Source: Planctomycetaceae bacterium
GTDB lineage: Bacteria > Planctomycetota > Planctomycetia > Pirellulales > Pirellulaceae
Assembly (NCBI GenBank): GCA_005778405.1
Contig: SXOA01000197.1
Span: 1 to 36,758, forward strand
Length of the DNA: 36,758 nt
Direction: 5' to 3'
A program made the translations under genes and the position numbers. The notes under the pieces were generated by a model. It did no database searches, was not told the origin of the DNA, and saw nothing but the letters and a program-made list of their open reading frames with translations. Each line of letters opens with the position of its first letter. The first letter of the stretch is position 1. Below are positions 26,001 through 31,771 of this stretch, one piece after another.

Positions 26001-26367
26001 CGGAGACGTCGGTCCCGATCTCACGAAGCTGATGGCCGACCCCGCTAAAACGCGCCAATACTTGCTGGAATCCCTGGTCGCCCCGAACAAGTCCATCGCC
26101 AAGGGCTTTGAATCGGTGCTTGTCCTGGATTCTGACGGCCAGTCGTTCACCGGCATCATCAAGAAGGAAACCGACAAGAAACTCGACCTGATGACCGCCG
26201 AAGGAAGGCTGATTTCCCTGGCCAAGGAGGACATCGAGCAGCGCCGCCCCGCCAAATCGGCCATGCCAGACGATTTGACCAAACACCTGAGCAAGTTTGA
26301 GGTGCGGGATCTTGTGGAATTCCTCGCAACCCTCCGAGAGGGGCGGGTTGATGCGGATCGCAAATAG
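23026..26367 (+). CDS. PVC-type membrane-bound dehydrogenase / HEAT / heme-binding CxxCH protein
   Basis: An 1113-aa exported protein; the ATG at 23026 leads into signal sequence [18 protein letters not shown]. Domain order: an N-terminal six-bladed propeller (about 40-450) of the putative membrane-bound dehydrogenase type (TIGR02604-like: [85 protein letters not shown]); HEAT-type repeats (about 475-900: [39 protein letters not shown]); and a C-terminal cytochrome c-like domain with heme site C982-V-R-C985-H986 and the GPDLT segment (TIGR02603-like). Likely a periplasmic redox enzyme, substrate unknown. Members often act in sugar or sulfated-polysaccharide catabolism, which fits the hydrolases at 26992-28908. 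Confidence 0.94.
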   Translation: [1113 protein letters not shown]

Positions 26368-26512
26368 TTTAAGGTGTAAGGGAATAAACGATACGCTGGC
26401 CGGCTCTTCTTAGGAGCGGCCGCGCTGGAAGCGGCCCGATACCGCCGCCAGGGCCAATGGCTCCAGTTGGGCCAGGGCTACTCGGAAACACCATATTTAG
26501 GGAGAGTTGATC

Positions 26513-26893
26513 ATGAAGAAGTTGCTTGTACTGGTTAGCTTTTTGGCCGTGGGTCTGCTTGTCGGCTGCGGCGAAACGCCAAAGGCCAAACCGGCGACTG
26601 ACCCAGCCAAAATGATGGAAGACATGAAGAATGCAACCGGTGGCATGCTGGATGAAGCCAAAAAGGCAGCAGAGGAAGCCGGCAAGACTGTTGAAGACGC
26701 TGCGAAGGATACTACTGAGGGTGCCAAGGAAGCCGTGAAGGACGCAACTGAGGGAGCCAAGGAAGCCGTCAAGGAAGCAACCGAGGGAGCCAAGGAAGCC
26801 GTGAAGGATGCAACTGAGGGAGCCAAGGAGGCCGTCAAGGAAGCAACCGAGGGAGCCAAGGAAGCCGTCAAGGAAGCCGCTGGCGACAAGTAG
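26513..26893 (+). CDS. Lipoprotein with 11-residue LEA-like repeats
   Basis: A 126-aa protein; the ATG at 26513 has GGGAGA 7 nt upstream. The N-terminus is a lipoprotein signal with lipobox LVGC (Cys near residue 20), so it should be lipid-anchored in the cell envelope. After a linker, nearly all the rest is helical and charged. Residues about 67-121 are five direct copies of ATEGAKEAVKD/E, an 11-residue unit. The composition (Ala, Lys, Glu, Thr, Gly; no aromatic residue) and 11-residue period resemble group 3 LEA proteins, which protect membranes and proteins during drying or salt stress, and apolipoprotein-like amphipathic helices. Function is inferred from repeat type only. A terminator follows. 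The 145 bp upstream (26368-26512) hold a small GC hairpin (26418-26436) and no gene. Confidence 0.88.
   Translation: MKKLLVLVSFLAVGLLVGCGETPKAKPATDPAKMMEDMKNATGGMLDEAKKAAEEAGKTVEDAAKDTTEGAKEAVKDATEGAKEAVKEATEGAKEAVKDATEGAKEAVKEATEGAKEAVKEAAGDK
26711..26875 (+). repeat. Five in-frame 33-bp tandem repeats
   Basis: Five exact-length 33-bp units encode the 11-residue repeats of the lipoprotein. Units 2+3 and 4+5 match each other better as 66-bp pairs (the AACTGAG/AACCGAG alternation), suggesting a recent 66-bp duplication. Unit number may vary between strains. Confidence 0.9.
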
Positions 26894-26924
26894 TTCTGCG
26901 ACTCAATTTTCGAGAATTAACACG

Positions 26925-26959
26925 CACCCCGCGGCTCACCAGCTGCGGGGTGTTTTTTT
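26925..26959 (+). terminator. Rho-independent terminator of the lipoprotein gene
   Basis: CACCCCGCGGCT and AGCTGCGGGGTG form a 12-bp stem (one G-T pair) around loop CACC, followed by seven T. It lies 32 bp after the stop at 26893 and is the clearest terminator in the window. The minus-strand neighbour stops at 26992. Confidence 0.88.
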
Positions 26960-26991
26960 GTAGGGGGAAGGCAAAAGGGAAGTGGCGGACG

Positions 26992-27744
26992 CTACGGCTT
27001 CTTCCCCACTAGCGGCTCGATGTTTTCCCGCAGCCAGATGTTGCGGAACTTCACCGGGTTGCCGTGAAACTGGATGTGCAGCGACTCTTTGTCCGCGTGC
27101 TTGTGGTACTTGGGGGGCTCGGTGTAGGAAGTGGTCCCCTGCAACTCAAAGTGATTGTGAATGAGCACGCCGTTGTGCAGGGCCGTGATATAGCCCGGCG
27201 TCTTCAGAGAGCCGTCGTCGTTAAGCCGTGGAGCGGTGAAGACGATGTCGTAAGTCTGCCACTCGCCCGGCTTCCTGCTGACGTTGACCATCGGCGGCTG
27301 TTGTTTATAGATGCTGCCGCACTGTCCGTCGAAGTAAGTCGGATTGCCATGCGAGTCGAGAATCTGCAGCTCATACTGCCCCATTAGATAAACGCCACTG
27401 TTGCCGCGCCCCTGGCCGGAGCCTTCCACTTTCTCCGGCGTGGCGAACTCCACGTGTAACTGGCAGTCGCCAAACTTCTGCTTGGAAGTAATGCCGCCGC
27501 CAACCGAAGTCGCTACGCCCCCTTCGACCTTCCACTTGTCGCCCCCCTCCCAGCCATCCAGGCTCTTGCCGTCGAACAGCACAATCGCATCGGCCGGCGG
27601 TCCTCCCGGCGGTCCCGAATCCAGCACCTTCGGCTCCGGCCAAAGGATGCCGCTCTTGTATTCGTCCACCCACCAGCCGGCGGCGAAGGAGGCGAAGAGG
27701 CTGAAGGCAAACAGAGTAAAGATCAGAGTTGAGGACATTCGCAT
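26992..27744 (-). CDS. Secreted DUF1080 (3-keto-disaccharide hydrolase-like) protein
   Basis: A 250-aa protein; the ATG at 27744 has GGAG 7 nt upstream, and signal peptide LIFTLFAFSLFASFAAG follows. DUF1080 hallmarks: AIVLFDGKSLDGWEGG, WKVEGGVATSVGGGITSKQKFGD, LHVEFATPEKVEG, GRGNSGVYLMGQYELQILDS, GSIYKQQPPMVNVSRKPGEWQTYDIVFTAP, ITALHNGVLIHNH and the C-terminal LHIQFHGNPVKFRNIWLR. The domain has a concanavalin-like jelly-roll fold, and members have been linked to 3-keto-glycoside or disaccharide hydrolysis in Bacteroidetes and Planctomycetes. Secreted, so it should act on extracellular glycans. It lies 33 bp downstream of the SGNH gene and is probably cotranscribed with it. Confidence 0.93.
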   Translation of the reverse strand: MRMSSTLIFTLFAFSLFASFAAGWWVDEYKSGILWPEPKVLDSGPPGGPPADAIVLFDGKSLDGWEGGDKWKVEGGVATSVGGGITSKQKFGDCQLHVEFATPEKVEGSGQGRGNSGVYLMGQYELQILDSHGNPTYFDGQCGSIYKQQPPMVNVSRKPGEWQTYDIVFTAPRLNDDGSLKTPGYITALHNGVLIHNHFELQGTTSYTEPPKYHKHADKESLHIQFHGNPVKFRNIWLRENIEPLVGKKP

Positions 27745-27777
27745 CGGGGAAACTCCAGGATTGAAACTTGTTAGAGG

Positions 27778-28908
27778 TCAATTGAGAATCTTCGACAGCA
27801 CTTTGTGAAACGCTTCCGCCTGACGCATGAATCCGAGATCCGTGGGATGGCTGCTATCGACCGTCCCTTCGTTGTCGTCGCCGAGCAGGTCTTTCCCTTC
27901 TAAATAGTAAAGCTGCTGCACGCCGGCAGCCTTGAGCTTGTCAAACTCCTTCTTCAGTGCGGCCTGGTTGGTATCGTTCCGCTCCCGCTTGCCGGAGTTA
28001 AAGAAGCTGTCGCTGTAGTTGCGGTCCTCGACGAACAAAATCGGCGTCTTCGGCCGGGCCGCGCGCAGAATCTTGACCAGCGTCCCGGTTCGCTCCTCCA
28101 CTTCTTTGGCCCCGATGTTCGGCAAGCAGTCGATCACATAGCACGACGGGTCGAGCTCCGCCATCAATTCGGCGACTTCCTTCTCCATCCGCCCGTTGCC
28201 GCTGAAGCCCAGGTTGATGACCGGCCGCCGCAGCCAGCGCCCGAGAATAGCAGTGTGCACCATCCCCGGCCGCGACGCACAGCCACCCTGGCAGATCGAC
28301 GTGCCGTAAAAAGCAACCGGTCTGGCATGGGCATCGTCGTAAGCTGGCCCCTTGGCGAGGGAGTTCGCTTTGGCAATGCCGATTTCCACCGAAGTCACGC
28401 CATTGTAGAGCGGCAAATACAGCAGAAACTCGTGGTTGCCTTTGGGAATCGCGCCGGCTAGAACCAGCGAAGTTGTTTCGCCGCTGGGACTCTTGTTCGC
28501 CAGCCAGCGGAACTTGCCGTCTTCTCCTTTCACATACAAATCGAGGCCGCTCACGCCGGTCGAGGGCATATGCGGCATCTCCAGCCGCTTGCTGGTGAGC
28601 GTCCAGCGGGCGTGAATGGTCTGGGCGTCGGTTACAAATCGAGTGGCGAGTCCGGCACTGTTTCGCGACAGGTTCCAAACCTCCGGCCGGACTTTCCCTT
28701 CGGCCTTGGCGGGGAAGCGGTCGTAATGGGCCTTCGTCTGGGTCCAGCCTTTCCCCTCGAGATCGAGGCTCTTGACGTCGTACCAGAGGATATCGGCTTT
28801 CTCATCCGGCTTGGCGGAAGCGGGGTCGAGGACATCGCCGGCTTGAGCCAGCGACGAAACAGCGGTGATTGCCAACAAGCCAATCGACCGGAGGAAGTGA
28901 ACGTGCAT
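27778..28908 (-). CDS. Secreted SGNH/GDSL hydrolase with GxDLY domain
   Basis: A 376-aa protein with signal peptide (LRSIGLLAITAVSSLAQA). The N-terminal domain (about 30-190) carries the GxDLY signature (GVSGLDLYVKGEDGKFRW) and an NLSRNSAGLATRFVTDA strand set. The C-terminal domain (about 195-376) is the SGNH catalytic core: block I AFYGTSICQGG with Ser204 (GTS in place of GDS), block II INLGFSGNGRMEKEVAEL with Gly/Asn, and block V DSSHPTDLGF with the Asp-x-x-His pair. The fold hydrolyses esters, for example acetyl groups of polysaccharides, and fits the sugar-processing neighbour DUF1080. Substrate unknown. First gene of the two-gene unit. Confidence 0.92.
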   Translation of the reverse strand: MHVHFLRSIGLLAITAVSSLAQAGDVLDPASAKPDEKADILWYDVKSLDLEGKGWTQTKAHYDRFPAKAEGKVRPEVWNLSRNSAGLATRFVTDAQTIHARWTLTSKRLEMPHMPSTGVSGLDLYVKGEDGKFRWLANKSPSGETTSLVLAGAIPKGNHEFLLYLPLYNGVTSVEIGIAKANSLAKGPAYDDAHARPVAFYGTSICQGGCASRPGMVHTAILGRWLRRPVINLGFSGNGRMEKEVAELMAELDPSCYVIDCLPNIGAKEVEERTGTLVKILRAARPKTPILFVEDRNYSDSFFNSGKRERNDTNQAALKKEFDKLKAAGVQQLYYLEGKDLLGDDNEGTVDSSHPTDLGFMRQAEAFHKVLSKILN

Positions 28909-28962
28909 CTGGTGATCTCCAAGGTGAAGTCCGACAACGGGGAGTATTCTAACGAATTCAGA

Positions 28963-28980
28963 GGCCGCAAAAGTGCGGCC
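28963..28980. repeat. Short GC hairpin in the divergent gap
   Basis: GGCCGCA and TGCGGCC are perfect reverse complements around AAAG. It lies in the 137-bp gap between the minus-strand SGNH gene and the plus-strand small membrane gene. A similar stem (GGCCGC/GCGGCC) occurs at 26418-26436. It could be regulatory. Confidence 0.45.
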
Positions 28981-29033
28981 CGGAACAGTCGTTCCAGAAT
29001 ACGTCGAGCGAAGTGCGCTGTCCCCTCTTCTTG

Positions 29034-29039
29034 TACAAT
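29034..29039 (+). promoter_or_regulatory. Possible -10 element for a leaderless transcript
   Basis: TACAAT lies 6 nt before the ATG at 29046, placing the expected transcription start at or next to the start codon; no Shine-Dalgarno sequence is visible. The same motif and spacing precede the sigma gene at 18055. There is no clear -35. Confidence 0.3.
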
Positions 29040-29045
29040 ACAGCC

Positions 29046-29312
29046 ATGTTCGATTACCTCATCGCTGGCGTCGCCGTCGTCTCGGGTTCCGCGCTGCTGC
29101 TGGGGGGCGCGCTGAATGCTGCCTGGCTGATGGAGCTGGCCAAAGTTCGCGGGCTGGCTGCCGGCGTGGGGTTCACGGCGGCTCGGATGATTTGCATGGG
29201 CGTCGGTGCGGCGGTTATTTTGCTGGGCATCCTCGTCGCCACCGGCTGGCGGCCAACCTGGGCGCAGGCACGCCTTCCTATTCGGAGCTGCTCATGGAAG
29301 ACGGTTATTTAA
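29046..29312 (+). CDS. Small two-helix membrane protein (hypothetical)
   Basis: An 88-aa ORF from the ATG at 29046. Two hydrophobic segments: YLIAGVAVVSGSALLLGGALNAAWLM (about 4-29) and a segment near 43-66 (RMICMGVGAAVILLGILVATG), ending in a short charged tail. It overlaps the start of the MmgE/PrpD gene by 19 bp in another frame, suggesting translational coupling. No family is recognised. Support is the membrane-protein-like sequence, the putative leaderless promoter and the position; codon use at the overlapping 3' end may be constrained. It could be an accessory membrane protein or a spurious ORF. Confidence 0.5.
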   Translation: MFDYLIAGVAVVSGSALLLGGALNAAWLMELAKVRGLAAGVGFTAARMICMGVGAAVILLGILVATGWRPTWAQARLPIRSCSWKTVI

Positions 29313-30853
29313 AGCTCCCGCGCCACACCAACCAGGCCCGTGGAATTGGTCAGTACGCCATCGACTTCCTCGCCGGCAAGCTCGGCCAGCCGGCTGCCGC
29401 GGTCATGGAGCGAACGGAACGGTTTCATTTGGATAGCATTGCCTGTGCGGTTGCAGCTCTCGCCACTGGTTGCCCTGCGCCCCGCATCCTGCGGGACGAG
29501 GCATTGGGGTATCCCGACTCACATGGTGTGCCGGTCTTCGGCTCGCGGGAACTCGTCTCGCCGGAAAAGGCGGTGCTGGCCAATTGCTCGGCCGTGCGAG
29601 AGCTGGACGCCAACGGCACCAACTTCGGCTACAACCCGCGCACCGGCTACACGCGGGGTGAATTCGGGCACAACGATTTCTATCCTGTCGCCATCGCCGC
29701 CTCGCAGCTCTCCGGAGCGAGCGGCAAGCAGGCACTGCTCGGCATGATTTGCCTCGATGAAATCCGCGGCCGGCTGGCGGAATGTTTTGGACTCAAGGAC
29801 CACAAAATTGATCATGTGCTGCACGGAGCCATCGCTTCGGCGGCAGTATACGGCGCAATGCTCGGCGCGACTGCGGAGCAGATCGAGTCCTCCATCGGTC
29901 TCACTGTCGCGCACTACGTTCCCTTCCGCGCCATCCGCCACGGAGAACAGCTTTCGGATTCGAAAGGTGCCTCCGCAGCCATCAGCGCCGAAGTCGCCGT
30001 GCAATCGATGCGGCGGGCCATGCGCGGCTTCGTCGGCCCGGCGGACATCTTCCGCAACCCTCAGGCAATCTTTTGCCTCTTCGAAAAACCACCCGAGCGA
30101 AACTGCAGCCCGTTCGATCTGGAACTCGCCACCAGCGGCAACGACATTGCCGTCATGGGGATGCACTTCAAGCTGGGGCTCTATGAGCATCAATCAGCTG
30201 GAGCGATTGGCGGCTTGTTTGACCTCTTAGCAGCTCATCCGAACCTGCTGACGAATCCCGACGACATTGAGCGAATCCGCATCACGATCTACGAGCCCGC
30301 CTTCAGCATCATCGGCGACCCACACAAGCGCGATCCGCGGACGCGGCAGAGCGCGGACCATTCGATGGTCTATATCGTGGGGACGCTGCTGCGGAAGTGT
30401 CAGGAGTCGGGGGTCAGTAGTCAGGGGTCAGGAGACAGGGGACAGAAGACAGGGAACAGAAAGGCTGTTGAGCTTTGGCGGGATTTGATGCTGGTGCCAG
30501 CAGATTACGATGTTGCCGCACTGGCTAATCCACTAACTCGAACCTTCATGGACAAGATCGAATTCGTGCATGGCGGAGCAGAGTACGACGCGAAGTATCC
30601 CGACGGCATTCCGACAACCGTCGAGATTGATCATCGCTCGCTCGGCCGGCTGTCGAGCGGGCTGGTGATGTATCCGGAAGGGCACGCCCGCAATGCGAGT
30701 GGAAATTTGCCGGCGCTGCTCGCGCACAAGTTCCATGCGCTGGCGGGGCTGGGTGTTCGCGACGTCGAGGCATTGCTCGTTCGTTTCACGGGACTGGCGA
30801 ATAAACCCGCGGCGGATCTCCTCTCGCTGTATGATTTCCAGATCGCCAGGTGA
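29294..30853 (+). CDS. MmgE/PrpD family protein (2-methylcitrate dehydratase-like)
   Basis: A 519-aa protein; the ATG at 29294 has GGAG 8 nt upstream. Family features: N-terminal helical bundle with ERFHLDSIACAVAALATGC, ELDANGTNFGYNPRTGYTRGEFGHNDFYPVAIAASQLSGASG (catalytic-region block), a GLTVAHYVPFRAIRHGEQLSDSKGASAA segment, then a C-terminal alpha/beta domain (IERIRITIYEPAFSII, QSADHSMVYIVGTLL, ...SGLVMYPEGHARN). The family includes 2-methylcitrate dehydratase (propionate catabolism), aconitate isomerase-like enzymes and others; without prpB or prpC nearby the substrate is undefined. An insertion of nine 7-bp repeats (21 codons, residues about 370-390, rich in Ser, Gly, Gln) interrupts the C-terminal domain after VGTLLRK. 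truB begins 3 bp after its stop codon. Confidence 0.92.
   Translation: MEDGYLKLPRHTNQARGIGQYAIDFLAGKLGQPAAAVMERTERFHLDSIACAVAALATGCPAPRILRDEALGYPDSHGVPVFGSRELVSPEKAVLANCSAVRELDANGTNFGYNPRTGYTRGEFGHNDFYPVAIAASQLSGASGKQALLGMICLDEIRGRLAECFGLKDHKIDHVLHGAIASAAVYGAMLGATAEQIESSIGLTVAHYVPFRAIRHGEQLSDSKGASAAISAEVAVQSMRRAMRGFVGPADIFRNPQAIFCLFEKPPERNCSPFDLELATSGNDIAVMGMHFKLGLYEHQSAGAIGGLFDLLAAHPNLLTNPDDIERIRITIYEPAFSIIGDPHKRDPRTRQSADHSMVYIVGTLLRKCQESGVSSQGSGDRGQKTGNRKAVELWRDLMLVPADYDVAALANPLTRTFMDKIEFVHGGAEYDAKYPDGIPTTVEIDHRSLGRLSSGLVMYPEGHARNASGNLPALLAHKFHALAGLGVRDVEALLVRFTGLANKPAADLLSLYDFQIAR
30399..30461. repeat. Nine heptamer units in frame inside the MmgE/PrpD gene
   Basis: Nine consecutive 7-bp units: GTCAGGA, GTCGGGG, GTCAGTA, GTCAGGG, GTCAGGA, GACAGGG, GACAGAA, GACAGGG, AACAGAA. 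Total 63 bp, i.e. exactly 21 codons, so the frame is kept. The encoded stretch has no resemblance to the family and the normal sequence resumes at AVELWRDLM. Confidence 0.9.
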
Positions 30854-30856
30854 CTC

Positions 30857-31717
30857 ATGTTCGGCCTCCTTAATCTCAACAAGCCCTGCGGCGTCACATC
30901 GCGCGACGTGGTCAACCGCGTGCAGCGGCTCGTTAAGCCGCATAAGGTGGGACATGCGGGGACGCTCGACCCGCTGGCCAGTGGCGTGCTCGTGGTTTGC
31001 CTCGGCCCGGCGACGCGGCTCATTGAGTTTGTGCAGCGGATGCCCAAGCGGTATCTGGCGACCTTCCTGCTCGGGCGGCAGAGCGAAACGGAAGACATCG
31101 AAGGAGCCGTTACCGAGCTTGTCGATCCGCCTGTGCCAACCGAAGCAAAAATCCGCGCTGCGCTCCCCAGTTTCATCGGCATCATCCAGCAATTGCCGCC
31201 GGCGTTCTCGGCTCTCAAGGTGGAGGGGCAACGGGCGTATGATTTGGCGAGAAAAGGCGAGACACCGGACCTCAAACCGCGGCCGATTGAAGTGCACGCC
31301 ATCGAACTCATCGAGTACGCCTATCCGCAGCTCACGCTCGACGTCCGCTGCGGCAGCGGGACGTATGTTCGCTCGCTGGGGCGGGACATTGCCCGGGCGC
31401 TGGGAACAGAAGCGGTGATGTCCGCTTTGACTCGCACGGAAATCGGGCCGTTCCATTTGACCCAAGCACTCAGTGGCGATGACATCACGCCGCAGAGCAT
31501 TGACCGGGCATTCCTCCCGCCTCAAGGGGCACTAGGTACGATGCCGACATGCACCGTGAGCGAGCAAGAGGAAGCATTCCTCCGCAACGGCCGGCAGATT
31601 GTGCGACGCGACGAAGGCTATAAGGAAGTCGCACTCTTCACCACTTCCGGTCGGCTGCTCGCCATCGTCGTTCCCGCGGGATCCAGTCACTGGCAGCCGA
31701 AGATTGTGTTCGCGTAG
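30857..31717 (+). CDS. truB: tRNA pseudouridine-55 synthase TruB
   Basis: A 286-aa protein making pseudouridine at position 55 of the tRNA T-loop. Family blocks are clear: MFGLLNLNKPCGVTSRDVVN at the N-terminus, KVGHAGTLDPLASGVLVVCLG with catalytic Asp38, KRYLATFLLGRQSETEDIEG, QLPPAFSALKVEGQRAYDLARKGE and RCGSGTYVRSLGRDIARALG. The C-terminal extension resembles the PUA-like tail. It starts 3 bp after the MmgE/PrpD stop, so the two are cotranscribed; a ribosome-linked truB neighbourhood (rpsO, rbfA, infB) is absent. Confidence 0.96.
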   Translation: MFGLLNLNKPCGVTSRDVVNRVQRLVKPHKVGHAGTLDPLASGVLVVCLGPATRLIEFVQRMPKRYLATFLLGRQSETEDIEGAVTELVDPPVPTEAKIRAALPSFIGIIQQLPPAFSALKVEGQRAYDLARKGETPDLKPRPIEVHAIELIEYAYPQLTLDVRCGSGTYVRSLGRDIARALGTEAVMSALTRTEIGPFHLTQALSGDDITPQSIDRAFLPPQGALGTMPTCTVSEQEEAFLRNGRQIVRRDEGYKEVALFTTSGRLLAIVVPAGSSHWQPKIVFA

Positions 31718-31723
31718 CCGCAC

Positions 31724-31765
31724 GCGGCCTCGCGTGCTGGCATCATGAGCGACATGCGAGGCCGC
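31724..31765. terminator. Bidirectional hairpin between truB and glcF
   Basis: GCGGCCTCGC (31724-31733) and GCGAGGCCGC (31756-31765) are perfect 10-bp reverse complements around a 22-bp loop, in the 54-bp gap between two convergent genes. The stem is strong and could terminate both transcripts, though there is no T-run. It could also be a dispersed palindrome. Confidence 0.55.
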
Positions 31766-31771
31766 CTGTCG

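Noticed and set aside
26711..26875. Direct repeats that might suggest a CRISPR array
   Set aside because: The 33-bp units are contiguous with no spacers and encode an in-frame protein repeat.
26497..26889. 130-aa Ser/Ala-rich minus-strand repeat protein
   Set aside because: It is only the reverse of the 33-bp repeats in the lipoprotein gene, which has a lipobox, ribosome binding site and terminator.
28973..29293. Longer N-terminus for the MmgE/PrpD protein
   Set aside because: The upstream in-frame translation has no family similarity, while the ATG at 29294 has a good ribosome binding site and begins the helical domain.
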